A stretch of 64,000 bases of DNA from positions 1,116,001-1,180,000 of the forward strand of contig OZ245731.1 of assembly GCA_965227155.1 (NCBI GenBank), written 5' to 3'. Origin of the DNA: UBA6059 sp965227155 (lineage in GTDB: Bacteria > Bacteroidota > Bacteroidia > Cytophagales > Cyclobacteriaceae). Shown here one piece after another: positions 44,000 through 53,172 of the stretch (positions are counted from its first letter, which is position 1; every line of letters begins with the position of its first letter). The translations under genes were made by a program, and so were the position numbers. The notes below the pieces were generated by a model. That model was given only the letters and a program-made list of their open reading frames with translations. It made no database searches and was not told where the DNA came from.

Positions 44000-45562
44000 T
44001 TAATTGTCAACACTCCCATCAAAAGGATACAGTTTATCAATAGGAGCAAATTTATAGTCCAGCGCGTCCAAACGGATAGTGCCAAACCATTCGCCAGGTG
44101 CATCTGTGACAATAATTTCTTTGGCATAGCCTGTTTCATCAAAGCCTCTGCGGAAGTGTACTCTTGATTTCACCACAAAAACCTTGTATTCATCCGGATC
44201 AATACCTCCTACCCTCATCTGCTCTGGATATAGAAGCTGCTCGTAAGTAGGCGTGATGAAAATGGCATTGCCATCACCAAACTCTACAATGGCTGTTTTA
44301 TCGTATCCCCTGAATGGTCCAAAATACTTCAATTTACCTTGGATACGAACCTTACCGCCTGCCTGCTCACCTGTATAACCGCCTACCATCATATCAAAAT
44401 CATCACCCGGTTGGGCTTCCGCTATTTCCAGTTCCTCCAGTACATTAGCATCTGTAAGGGCTCCATACAGTACGCCCGACACTTCCTGCTTTATCAACTC
44501 ATCCAGAATCCAGGTTGCATCACCAGGCCTATCTGAATAGTCGCCCAGTACTACCGGAGATCGCCCCGCTTCCAGCGCCTTTTTGGCTTGTGCCACTGCT
44601 TCTTTCGGCATAGGATATTTTCCAAGGGCAAAGTCTTCCCTCACCCGCCAGATAAACTCCTCCATATCATCAGCTATGGAGTCTGCGAGGTTTTGGTCTC
44701 CGTTCGTCATCACGTGAACCGTGGTACCTACATCTGGCACATCTGACCATGGAAACCCATAGAAAACACTAACAAAAACATCCGGCAACCGAGCTTCCCA
44801 ACGCCGTGCACGCTCCATGATGTCCATAGAGGGCGATTGGCCTGTCCATTGCAATACCGTACCGGTAATGACAGGAGGCTTTCTGCTGGCTGTTGTGGAC
44901 ACATACCTACCCAGCATCATTTCACGGAGGAAATAAGCAGCACGCTCTCCTTGTAAATACGAATCATAATGCGGGTACCGCTTGGTTACAAAAGCACCAT
45001 TGGCGTATGCCAGAAAATCCCCATCTTCATTGCCATGCAAGTCAAAGGTGCCAACAATGGGCACATCAGGGCCTACCAGCTCGCGCACTCTTTTGGCAAC
45101 TTCTGCCTCAGGTTTAGGTATGTCACGCACTGCCATTGCACCATGCAGTGCCAGGTAAACGCCCTGTACCGGCATATTGGCTTTTAGCTCGTCGAGGATT
45201 TTCCCCATAAAATGATCAAAGCTTTCTTTGGTATTCCAGCTGCGGGAGCTTCCCCCAAATACCTGGTCGGGAGACTCAATACCAATCAGCTCTACATCCG
45301 TGTAGCTTCTGGCGCGCTTTACAAATCCCCGGATGTAGCTATCGGATTTAAATAATTCCTCCCCACTTAGTGGTGGCCCCATTTTAGTCCAGTCCTCAAT
45401 CTGGGTATCCCCGCCGGGACAGAAGGTGCAGGTTTCATGCTGGTACTTAATCACCGCAACTTTCAAGTTGTCGGAATCAGTAGGTTCAGTAGGTGCTGTG
45501 CACGCATATGCAAGGGTTATTGCAGCACAAATGAATAGGGTGTAGATGGTCGATGCTTTCAT
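44000..45562 (-). CDS. M81 family (MlrC-like) metallopeptidase lipoprotein
   Basis: 520 residues from the ATG at 45562 (an ATG at 45580 is also in frame), giving a lipobox LAYAC with C21. M81 includes MlrC, the metalloprotease that completes microcystin breakdown. The zinc-binding signatures HETCTFC (H42; usually HETNTF) and FDLHGNEDGDFL are present, followed by the family's DNPGDATW-like RPGDATWI and GGYTGEQAGGKVRIQGKLKYFG-type C-terminal region. The Cys in HETCTF replaces the usual Asn. As a lipoprotein it is likely exposed in the periplasm or on the outer membrane, unlike cytosolic MlrC. Actual substrate unknown. Confidence 0.85.
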   Translation of the reverse strand: MKASTIYTLFICAAITLAYACTAPTEPTDSDNLKVAVIKYQHETCTFCPGGDTQIEDWTKMGPPLSGEELFKSDSYIRGFVKRARSYTDVELIGIESPDQVFGGSSRSWNTKESFDHFMGKILDELKANMPVQGVYLALHGAMAVRDIPKPEAEVAKRVRELVGPDVPIVGTFDLHGNEDGDFLAYANGAFVTKRYPHYDSYLQGERAAYFLREMMLGRYVSTTASRKPPVITGTVLQWTGQSPSMDIMERARRWEARLPDVFVSVFYGFPWSDVPDVGTTVHVMTNGDQNLADSIADDMEEFIWRVREDFALGKYPMPKEAVAQAKKALEAGRSPVVLGDYSDRPGDATWILDELIKQEVSGVLYGALTDANVLEELEIAEAQPGDDFDMMVGGYTGEQAGGKVRIQGKLKYFGPFRGYDKTAIVEFGDGNAIFITPTYEQLLYPEQMRVGGIDPDEYKVFVVKSRVHFRRGFDETGYAKEIIVTDAPGEWFGTIRLDALDYKFAPIDKLYPFDGSVDN

Positions 45563-46003
45563 GCGCACAAAAACGCACAAAATTCTGATAATAGCAATAG
45601 GTAGTTGGGAGATGGTATGTCTTCGTAGAATACTTAAAAGCAGTCATACAAAATATGCCTGTGACAGAGGGACATTAACTTGGGTTTGAAGATGGTTTTT
45701 GGCCACTTAGCAAATGCTTATTATAAGCTATTGTTAGAGTATATTTTAAGTAATTACATCAAAAAAAATAAAGCTGATTCAAAGGGATGAATGATTATAC
45801 TCATACCTCTAGTGATGATGATCAGTTATTAGCAAATCACTTTTCACCTTTCACTCCCTTAGGCTTCAAGATTCTGATTGTCAATAATTTACATTGATAA
45901 TAATTTTTGACGATCTATGATATGTCTCATGCAGCTAAACCAGCAATTCAGTAAATATTAGACTATATTCTTTACCTAATTTTAAAATGCTAAATATACC
46001 ATT
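45563..46003. other. Intergenic region with no recognisable gene
   Basis: 441 bases between divergent M81 and TRL-like genes. AT-rich. I find no convincing ORF, tRNA-like fold, repeat or terminator. A palindromic TGATGATGATCA-like stretch near 45815 and direct ATTATA-type runs are unremarkable in such sequence. Promoters for both neighbours are probably here but no clear TTTG/TAnnTTTG pair stands out. Confidence 0.5.
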
Positions 46004-46294
46004 ATGAAAAAAATGAAAAATCTATTGATTGCTGGTATTATGGCTTTTGCGCTTACCAGTTGTGTGATTTCAATGCCTACTGCTGTTACTTCCAACTGGG
46101 ATGGTGAATCCTCTAAAGAAGGGACTGCTTCTGCAACGTTTTTATTTGGTGCTATACCAATCGGTTTTGATATTGATATCAGCACCGAAGCTGCTGCCAG
46201 AAATGGCGGCATTAGAGAAATTCACTCGGTGAATACCACCTACAAAAATTATTTTATTGTTTCTTTCGTAGAGACTACCGTGAAGGGACAATAG
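46004..46294 (+). CDS. TRL-like family lipoprotein
   Basis: 96 residues. Lipoprotein signal MKKMKNLLIAGIMAFALTSC with C20. The mature part (GTASATFLFGAIPIGFDIDISTEAAARNGGIREIHSVNTTY) fits the TRL (tRNA-associated locus)-like family, a small Gly-rich envelope family of unknown function found near the membrane. No tRNA is visible next to it here. The gene ends in front of a strong hairpin terminator. A start at the second ATG (M4) is possible and keeps the lipobox. Confidence 0.82.
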   Translation: MKKMKNLLIAGIMAFALTSCVISMPTAVTSNWDGESSKEGTASATFLFGAIPIGFDIDISTEAAARNGGIREIHSVNTTYKNYFIVSFVETTVKGQ

Positions 46295-46317
46295 CAATAT
46301 TTAGCCTCATTTAATGA

Positions 46318-46352
46318 TAAAACCAGGCGCAACCTATGTAGCCTGGTTTTTT
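46318..46352. terminator. Bidirectional terminator between TRL-like gene and 46351 gene
   Basis: AAAACCAGGC (46319-46328) and GCCTGGTTTT (46341-46350) form a perfect 10-bp stem with a 12-base loop and T tract through 46352. It ends the rightward TRL-like gene and overlaps the stop (TAA, 46351-46353) of the opposing gene, so it may serve both. Confidence 0.85.
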
Positions 46353-46863
46353 ATTCAATCTCTTCTTTTTCCTGAAGCACCACTGCCTCTTCCTTATTCA
46401 ATCGCAGATCGGCTATAATTTTTTTGAGGCTAGGTCGACCTATAGATAGCAGCACCAGTAGAAATACAAAAGCTACCACAAACACATTGTGCCTGGTGAG
46501 GTAGTAACCGGCGACAGAAATCAACAGTCCAGCCCCAAAATATAAATACTTGGTCAGCTGTATTTTGTAATAATGCCCAAGTTTAGCTCTCAGATTTGCT
46601 GCCTCAAATGCCGTTGGCAATTGATGTTTATGGTGCTGATGGCCCAGGTAGGCCATACCACCTGCCAAAGCGGGCAAGACCCATTGCAGCACAAAAGCTA
46701 CCTTGGCTGAAATAAAATCTACAGCTTCCCCACCTTCCTGAATATCAAGATATATCAGGGCAAAGGGAATCAAGGGCAGGGCTATGATGGCATTGAAAAC
46801 CAGTTGTAGTTTGTGGTAATAATCCTCCCCTGTTTTAAAGGCTATTTTGTTTCCGAAAAGCAC
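46351..46863 (-). CDS. Unknown four-helix membrane protein
   Basis: 170 residues, not recognised. Four hydrophobic helices (about 22-40, 52-68, 106-121, 126-142) with a His-rich cytosolic or periplasmic loop (GHQHHKHQL) between the second and third, and a charged C-terminal helix ending in EEKEEIE-type Glu/Lys. No enzymatic motif and no signal peptide. The gene is isolated: its stop overlaps the TRL-like terminator and upstream is the S41 region. Conserved hypothetical at best. Confidence 0.65.
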   Translation of the reverse strand: MLFGNKIAFKTGEDYYHKLQLVFNAIIALPLIPFALIYLDIQEGGEAVDFISAKVAFVLQWVLPALAGGMAYLGHQHHKHQLPTAFEAANLRAKLGHYYKIQLTKYLYFGAGLLISVAGYYLTRHNVFVVAFVFLLVLLSIGRPSLKKIIADLRLNKEEAVVLQEKEEIE

Positions 46864-47122
46864 AGGCCAAAGATAACGTGGCTTTTTACATTTTGCATTG
46901 ATCTGGTAGTTCTGTAGTAGAATGCCTCAGGTGATTAAATGCCAATTCATCGCGTGGATAGCTATTGGTAGCATTCTCCAGCGAAACCTTTGAATCCATC
47001 GGACACCAATACTAAACTACATTAACCATGACGTTGAATACCCCTTTTATTGAAAAACTGAAATATATCATTCTTATCCAGCGTTAGTATGAGGAACTTT
47101 GCGTCGAAGAATAATAGGAGCT

Positions 47123-48073
47123 ATGAGATTAGTAAGGGTGTTGATGGTATTATTTTTTACAGCGTTGCTTTCATTCAATGCAAAGAGTCAGCGTCAACTA
47201 TGCTCCAAAGAAACTAGTCATACCATTAAAAAAATAAATAAGCTGCTTACCCGGCATTACGTCTATGAAGATGTAGCTGGCAGGATGGCCTCAAAGCTTG
47301 AAAAACACCATCAGCGGGGCGTATTTGACACAATATCAACACACCTCACCTTTGCGAAAATTCTGACCCAGGAGCTGAAATCCGTATACAACGATAAGCA
47401 TATGGCCGTGATTTATGATGATGGCCACTTAAAGGAAAGCGTACCTACCTTCCCCAATTTTGGTGTAGGAACCGTTAGAAGCTATGAGGGATTCGGTTAT
47501 TTGAAAATTTCAACATTTCGCTATCACCATCGCAAAGCCAAAAAACTGATCAGCGAGGCTATCGAAGAGCTGGCGAAACATGATACTATGGTGCTTGACC
47601 TGAGAGGCAATGCCGGCGGTGCTACCCGTATGGAAAAACACATGATTAGTTATTTCCTGCCTGCTGATACCTACTATGGTCAGTTTGAAAGCAGCCATCA
47701 TAAACACCCCAGGAAATTTCATACCTACAAATCTAAAAGAAGGTTCCGCAGCCTGGACAAGCCACTTTTCATATTGGTAGACCATGAAACGTTTTCCGCT
47801 GCTGAGTCTGTTGCCTATCACCTGCAGGCTTTTGACCGTGCCACCATTGTAGGAGAAATTACTGGTGGTGCTGCACACGCCGGAAGGAGGAGGCGCATCA
47901 ACAGACATTTCCTACTGGCACTGCCAAAAGTAGCGCCGATTGATGTTAAGACAGGTACCAATTGGGAAGGGAAAGGCATTATACCCGACATCAAAATTGG
48001 CACAGTGCAGGAAGTAGAAAATATACTGCACCGAATTGGTGACCATAGCGCGCACTCAGAGCATAGACATTAA
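47123..48073 (+). CDS. S41 family peptidase, IRBP-like
   Basis: 316 residues from the ATG at 47123, which follows AGGAG by a few bases; an upstream TTG at 47099 is weaker. Signal peptide about 1-23 (LLSFNAKSQ). The S41 catalytic serine is S225 in HETFSAAES, with H93 (NDKHMAV) and the Gly-rich GGAAHAG after it. The usual CtpA lysine is missing, and the GGAAHAG motif matches the retinol-binding (IRBP/S41B) subgroup. No PDZ domain. Secreted serine peptidase or peptide-binding relative, periplasmic or exported. A second S41 gene follows with an 83-base gap. Confidence 0.85.
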   Translation: MRLVRVLMVLFFTALLSFNAKSQRQLCSKETSHTIKKINKLLTRHYVYEDVAGRMASKLEKHHQRGVFDTISTHLTFAKILTQELKSVYNDKHMAVIYDDGHLKESVPTFPNFGVGTVRSYEGFGYLKISTFRYHHRKAKKLISEAIEELAKHDTMVLDLRGNAGGATRMEKHMISYFLPADTYYGQFESSHHKHPRKFHTYKSKRRFRSLDKPLFILVDHETFSAAESVAYHLQAFDRATIVGEITGGAAHAGRRRRINRHFLLALPKVAPIDVKTGTNWEGKGIIPDIKIGTVQEVENILHRIGDHSAHSEHRH

Positions 48074-48156
48074 CCTGTCGCAATAGTATAGCTACCGATT
48101 ATCAAAGCTCATTTGAGGCATGCTTCTTTTTTATAGAACTTAGCTTCAATAGAAAA

Positions 48157-49638
48157 ATGAGGCTCGTAGCATTAATCATATTAACCTTTCTGTTTTCCAC
48201 TTTTGCTTTCAATAATGCAAATGCGCAAAGCTGTGACTGCAATCGTGCATTTAGCTTTGTGCGCGCTAAAGTGGAAGAAAACTTTGCCGGATTTCAGGAT
48301 AAGGTTCGTGATGCCAATGCCGAAACATACCAGGCGCATACCAGCCATTACGATAGGCTATCTACCCAGACTGACGATATCTTCTACTGTGTAAAGCTGA
48401 TCAGAGACTGGGTAAGATTTTTCAATGAAGGGCATGTCCAGTTGATTTACAACAGGCCTGATTTTAGCTCTTATGCTGACCAGGAAATTAGAAACCACTT
48501 TGCCACTACGCGGAGTTTTGACAAATGGACAGAAAAAAAGGCGCTTCAATACCTAAAGAAAAATGAGCTTGATCCAATTGAGGGTATTTGGGAGAATGCA
48601 TCCGGTACTTACCGCACCTTTATCAGTAAGGGTGAAAACAAAAACCAAGACAACTATTTCATAGGAACCATACTGAAAGCAGACAGCATCTACTGGATGC
48701 CCGGACAAGTAAAAGTTGACATCTATAAAACCACTGAAGGTTATGTGGCAGATTATTATTACCGCGACCACCACCCTGAACGTGTAGCCGTCAACCTGGC
48801 CTACCATGGAGGTATGATAGAGTTTGTGGGACTGACGCAATGGAAAAAGAAAGTCCCATCAATAGACTCTAGCCAGGCTGTGGTTATGGATCCTGACTAT
48901 TTTTCCAAGCATAATCAGGCTCCCAAGCCGGAGTTTTCCAGTCTTGATGACGAAACTAACCTGCTTATTTTACCTTCTTTTGGTGGGGAATATGCATTTC
49001 AAATTGATAGCCTGATCCGCACCAACATGGCATCTCTGACCTCAAAGCCTAACCTAATCATTGATTTGCGAGGCAATGAGGGAGGTACTGATTTTTGTTA
49101 TGCACCGATCATTCCCATACTGTATACCCATCCTATTTTCACAAAAGGGGTATCTATCTATGCAAGTGAAGACAATATTCGTAGCTGGGAAATCTTGTTG
49201 GAAGATCCCAATTTCTCTCCATCCATTAAAGCCAGGATACAGGAGCTCGTGGAAAAGATGAAGGCCAACCGCAATGGTTTCATCGAAATTGCCGGAGAGA
49301 CAACCAATAGCGATACGGTATTCCAGTACCCTTCAAAGGTCGGCATCATCATCGATAATCGATGCGCCAGTTCAGCTGAACAATTCCTGCTAGCTGCCAA
49401 ACAAAGCAAAAAAGTTACACTCTTCGGTCAGTCTACTGCCGGTGTGGTAGACTACTCCAATATGCGCTCAGTGCCGGTACCCTGTTTCCCATACACGCTG
49501 GAGTACGCTACCTCCAGATCAAACCGCCTTCCTTACGAACCTATCGACAATCAGGGCATCATGCCGGATGTCATGCTTTCCCATGAGCACAATTGGGTTG
49601 CTTATGTAAAGCATTATCTCAAGAAAGAAGATAATTGA
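48157..49638 (+). CDS. S41 family peptidase
   Basis: 493 residues with a clear signal peptide (to about residue 24, NANAQ). It contains EGHVQL (H93) corresponding to the S41 histidine, RGNEGG, and CASSAEQ with the catalytic serine at about 405-406, then TAGVVDYSNM. A beta-rich insertion of about 130-250 replaces the PDZ of classical Ctp enzymes. Probably a secreted serine peptidase acting outside the cytoplasm. The pair with the preceding S41 gene (both opening MRLV, both with a signal) suggests duplication and divergence, though they are otherwise quite different. Ends opposite the CPBP gene. Confidence 0.87.
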   Translation: MRLVALIILTFLFSTFAFNNANAQSCDCNRAFSFVRAKVEENFAGFQDKVRDANAETYQAHTSHYDRLSTQTDDIFYCVKLIRDWVRFFNEGHVQLIYNRPDFSSYADQEIRNHFATTRSFDKWTEKKALQYLKKNELDPIEGIWENASGTYRTFISKGENKNQDNYFIGTILKADSIYWMPGQVKVDIYKTTEGYVADYYYRDHHPERVAVNLAYHGGMIEFVGLTQWKKKVPSIDSSQAVVMDPDYFSKHNQAPKPEFSSLDDETNLLILPSFGGEYAFQIDSLIRTNMASLTSKPNLIIDLRGNEGGTDFCYAPIIPILYTHPIFTKGVSIYASEDNIRSWEILLEDPNFSPSIKARIQELVEKMKANRNGFIEIAGETTNSDTVFQYPSKVGIIIDNRCASSAEQFLLAAKQSKKVTLFGQSTAGVVDYSNMRSVPVPCFPYTLEYATSRSNRLPYEPIDNQGIMPDVMLSHEHNWVAYVKHYLKKEDN

Positions 49639-49643
49639 TACTG

Positions 49644-50402
49644 CTATAAAATCAGGTAGAAAATAGTGTAGGTCATGACTGCATTGAAGCCCGCATGGGA
49701 CAACACTGCACCCCAAATGCTTCCGCTCCATGCTTTTGAAAAATAGAATATCCTGCTAGCAAAAAACATCAAAGCGACCCATAATATCGCTGGTACCAAC
49801 AAAAAATGATATTGCGCATCGTAATACAATATCCCAAAATGCGCCAAATGGGTAAGCCCAAATGCCAGGCTGTCGATCATCGAAGCTTTGTTCTCTCCAT
49901 ATTTTCCCACAAAACACTGATGGATGATACCACGATACAAGAACTCCTCCCCAATTGGGCTGAAGGTGATACCTATACCCAAAAAAATCCAGAAATAAAT
50001 AAGCTTGTCATCACTGCTTAACGAATTGGGCAAGGAATACGAATTACTGATGTAGGCATACCAATTGGCGACAGTATCGGCATACAGATAGTTGCCCATA
50101 TAGTAGACCAGCCAACTCACTGCGCCTCCTACTAAAAAACCAATCAGCAATCTAACTATATGTATCGGCTGATGAAATCCAATCAGGGCTCTGCCTGATT
50201 TATTCAATAGAATCCAGGGCATAAACCACATGATCAGAAATATGACCGACATAAGACTGTAGTTTCCGGTTTGGTTGGCATAAAGGGTAGCCATAAACCT
50301 TGGCACACCAAAGACAATGATTAAGGCAAATCCAAGCAATGGATTAATAGCAATGCCCTTTGGTAAGTAATCTCTTAAAAAACTATTTTCTGATCTCATC
50401 AA
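49644..50402 (-). CDS. CPBP family intramembrane glutamic endopeptidase
   Basis: 252 residues with six or so membrane helices. The CAAX/CPBP active-site motifs are intact: E152-E153 and R157 (GEEFLYRG), H185 (GLTHLAH), and H236 with N240 (SHAGFNAV). Bacterial CPBP proteins include bacteriocin self-immunity proteins and enzymes of unknown role. The gene starts 1 base inside the MBL gene end (4-base ATGA-type overlap, 50399-50402), so the two are translationally coupled. What it cuts is unknown; a lipopeptide or bacteriocin link cannot be shown here. Confidence 0.88.
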   Translation of the reverse strand: MMRSENSFLRDYLPKGIAINPLLGFALIIVFGVPRFMATLYANQTGNYSLMSVIFLIMWFMPWILLNKSGRALIGFHQPIHIVRLLIGFLVGGAVSWLVYYMGNYLYADTVANWYAYISNSYSLPNSLSSDDKLIYFWIFLGIGITFSPIGEEFLYRGIIHQCFVGKYGENKASMIDSLAFGLTHLAHFGILYYDAQYHFLLVPAILWVALMFFASRIFYFSKAWSGSIWGAVLSHAGFNAVMTYTIFYLIL

Positions 50403-51229
50403 TCTGGCTTTATTGCAATACCCTCTCCAATGTTTAAAATGTGATATTTATCCTGCATTGACTTAGAAAGCCTGATTTTCACCTCTTCATGATAGGCCTT
50501 AGCCCAAAACCTTCTTCCCTCATCAGGCGATATTGTACTACGATGTTGCGGAAATATATAGTCAGGATTCAAAGTGTTGATAAGAATGACACTTCTATCG
50601 ATATACATATTGTGCTCTGTTGGAGAGAAGAAAAGCACATCCACATGCTCCAAAAACAAATGGTCTTCCAAAAGGTAGCTATCGCCAGGCTGTAAAAAAC
50701 TAACACCATCCAGCGTAATTTTGTAACCAACATCCTGCAAGTTGGCGTCATAATAAATCGCAAAATTTGCATTGCCATGTATGGCTCTAAGCGCTTCTAC
50801 TTCCATGCCTTTTACATTAAACTTTGTCCGTGGCTTTGCTATAACAATTCTGTTATCAGGTATCCCCATCATTTTTGCGCTATCAAGACAGGATTCGGGC
50901 ATAACAAAAAGGCAATCTGAGGCCTCTACCAGGATTCTACTGGTATAAGCATTAAAGTGGTCACCGTGAGCATGCCCCACAAATGACACATCTATAACCT
51001 CCGCAATCTCTTCAGGGGTGATAGGTGAATCCTCCAGACGTAAAGAATTCTCTAAATAAAGATCCGTGGTAAAAACCAGGTCATTAGATTTAACAATCCA
51101 GCTATTATGGCCTGCCCACCACAACTTCATGCCTGATTGATGCGCCTTAATTTCATCTATCAATCTTCCCTGTGCAAAGGATAATACTGGAGATAGGATG
51201 ATACAGATTAAAAAAAAATGTCTTTTCAT
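50399..51229 (-). CDS. MBL-fold hydrolase, UlaG-like, secreted
   Basis: 276 residues with a signal peptide (to about residue 20, LSFAQ). The zinc motif H86-A-H88-G-D90-H91 and WWAGHNSWIV (H41) with downstream D and H residues fit the UlaG-like metallo-hydrolase group. The signal is unusual for UlaG-like enzymes, most of which are cytosolic. Overlaps the CPBP protease start by 4 bases. A periplasmic phosphodiesterase or lactone hydrolase is possible. A terminator lies upstream at 51257-51285. Confidence 0.85.
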   Translation of the reverse strand: MKRHFFLICIILSPVLSFAQGRLIDEIKAHQSGMKLWWAGHNSWIVKSNDLVFTTDLYLENSLRLEDSPITPEEIAEVIDVSFVGHAHGDHFNAYTSRILVEASDCLFVMPESCLDSAKMMGIPDNRIVIAKPRTKFNVKGMEVEALRAIHGNANFAIYYDANLQDVGYKITLDGVSFLQPGDSYLLEDHLFLEHVDVLFFSPTEHNMYIDRSVILINTLNPDYIFPQHRSTISPDEGRRFWAKAYHEEVKIRLSKSMQDKYHILNIGEGIAIKPD

Positions 51230-51256
51230 AATTTGAACTTACAAAATATCCATAAT

Positions 51257-51285
51257 AAAAAAGAGGCTCCGAAAAGCCTCTTTTT
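51257..51285. terminator. Hairpin terminator after the esterase gene
   Basis: AGAGGCT (51262-51268) and AGCCTCT (51275-51281) pair around CCGAAA, with an A run at 51257-51262 and T run at 51281-51285, so it can act on both strands. It lies between the esterase stop (51307) and the MBL start (51229) and mainly ends the leftward esterase transcript. Confidence 0.85.
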
Positions 51286-51306
51286 ATTCTGTATGCAAAC
51301 TTAGAA

Positions 51307-53049
51307 CTAGATGCCCCAGTTTTTAAGGTTGTGTCCTCTAGGTGCGGTCGCTTTTAAGCGATCCTTGATTTTGGGTAAGTACATGGTATTGTAGCGCAAC
51401 CTTGAAATATGATTAGGGTTTTCCTGATCGCCATTCCAGCAATGCTCTGCCATATCACCATAATCTACCTCTCCATTGTAATAAGGATCCGTAGTGCTTT
51501 CCAAAAACTCCTCTGTCAGCCGCACAGCATTATTTAGGTAATAGTTGTCCATATCACCACAATAGATGTTAACCTTACCTTCCAGACTCTTACCGATTTT
51601 ATCCCAATCGCGCTCCATGATGTAGCGCAGGTCATAGTTCTCTTTCCAGTAGTTTGCCACCTCAGGGTCAATTTCACCAGTCAGTTTATCCCATATTGGT
51701 TTTGGGTAACCATCTTCACCGGCAGGTGAATATACCGCCTGCCAAATATCCCACTGATCACCGGAGCGACCTTTATCTCCCAATGCCAGCTCACGATGAT
51801 TCATTTGCTCAAGTGTCGCAAACAAATGGCCTCTATTGTCCCTTCTTCCAGGACGGGGGGTCTTTCTAAATGGCCCTGAGGTGTAATAGGCATTATCATC
51901 TTCATAGATGTTGACCACCGTGAAGGCTCTAAAATCAATCGGATCGGGGCATGCAGCAAAGCAACCATTGTACTCATCAGGGTAGAATACCTGTACAGCC
52001 AAAGCTTCCCAGCCACCTGTACTACCGCCGTATAAAAATCTTCCCCAGCCTTCGCCTACGCCATTAAACATCTCCTCCACATGTGGGATCAATTCGTAGG
52101 TTATTGCATCACCGTACGGACCCAGGTTTGCAGAATTCACTGCATAGGAATCATCGTAATAAGGGTTTTGATGCTGGATTTCGATGGCTATAAAGCGCGG
52201 AAAATCATCACTCACCCAATTTTGGTATAAATCATAGGCTTCTTTCTGCTGGATATATTCATATCCTGTAATGCCAAACCTTGCATTATACACACCATCA
52301 TCTTCAGGGGCTGTAGGAGGCTCGGTTCTGAAACCACGGAATGTTTCCGGGAAATGACCATGAAAAACCATTAATGGGTAGCGGGTCGGGTCCTCCTTGT
52401 CAAATCCATGAGGAACGAGCACATTGGCTTGCAGGTACATCGGACGCCCCCAGAATTCAGTGAGCATATCACTTTGAATCCTTACATGCTTGATGTATTC
52501 AGAATCTGCTACAGGTTCGATAGCCGGTATCTCATTATCCAACTCAATCTCGATAAATTCCGCCGAAGAAGGATCGATCTTTACCTTCTTAGGAGTACTG
52601 TAAAGGTTTTTGGGTGAGATATTCCAATGCTGGCCTTCACCCTGATCCATAGGCAGCTTTACAGTTTTGCCGGTCGATAAATTAAAAGTCTCATACTTGT
52701 GGAGCATGGCTTGTACATAATACTCCCCGGGAGGGATGTTGGCTATAGACTGAATGGGGTAGCCAAATACATCATCGTCAATGCTGGCAACCTCGCCGGG
52801 CTTCCAATTTTCCACATTGATACCATAAACAAGGCCTGTATTGTCATTGTCATTGAGCTGGAACCTTGGCTCTCGACCATCATTGTGGGCAATAAGGAGC
52901 AAAACCCTGCCATCAAAACCCTCTGTACCAAATTTCTCCGGATAGCTGATGGAAAAGGTTAACAAACTGGAGTCATCATCTGCCGGCGGCTGACAGGAAA
53001 TCGCCACCGTGATGAGCAGTAAGATGCAAAGCTTAAAAGAATGTTTCAT
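51307..53049 (-). CDS. Lipoprotein esterase-like alpha/beta hydrolase
   Basis: 580 residues. Lipoprotein signal VAISC with C19. Residues about 25-190 are a beta-rich N-terminal domain; from about 195 a Bacteroidota esterase-D/tricorn-like hydrolase follows, with YPLMVFHGHFPE and the nucleophile elbow GGSTGGW (serine at about residue 342) and then FAACPDPIDFRAF. The acid and histidine of the triad are not certain: HCWNGD near the C-terminus may supply the histidine. Likely anchored in the outer membrane facing the periplasm or outside. Divergent from the PON homologue with 124 bases between starts. Confidence 0.82.
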   Translation of the reverse strand: MKHSFKLCILLLITVAISCQPPADDDSSLLTFSISYPEKFGTEGFDGRVLLLIAHNDGREPRFQLNDNDNTGLVYGINVENWKPGEVASIDDDVFGYPIQSIANIPPGEYYVQAMLHKYETFNLSTGKTVKLPMDQGEGQHWNISPKNLYSTPKKVKIDPSSAEFIEIELDNEIPAIEPVADSEYIKHVRIQSDMLTEFWGRPMYLQANVLVPHGFDKEDPTRYPLMVFHGHFPETFRGFRTEPPTAPEDDGVYNARFGITGYEYIQQKEAYDLYQNWVSDDFPRFIAIEIQHQNPYYDDSYAVNSANLGPYGDAITYELIPHVEEMFNGVGEGWGRFLYGGSTGGWEALAVQVFYPDEYNGCFAACPDPIDFRAFTVVNIYEDDNAYYTSGPFRKTPRPGRRDNRGHLFATLEQMNHRELALGDKGRSGDQWDIWQAVYSPAGEDGYPKPIWDKLTGEIDPEVANYWKENYDLRYIMERDWDKIGKSLEGKVNIYCGDMDNYYLNNAVRLTEEFLESTTDPYYNGEVDYGDMAEHCWNGDQENPNHISRLRYNTMYLPKIKDRLKATAPRGHNLKNWGI

Positions 53050-53172
53050 ATTTTTCTGGATTGGTTATCTTCAATGGAAGATAGTGAAGAAAGCAAAGCG
53101 GCAATACCTTTAGTATGACCAAAAGAAAGAATGCTTTGTGGATGGTTGATTTTTATTACTTTATAGAATGAA

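Noticed and set aside
47027..47086. 19-residue frame upstream of the first S41 gene
   Set aside because: Too short, no ribosome-binding evidence and no attenuator-like structure after it.
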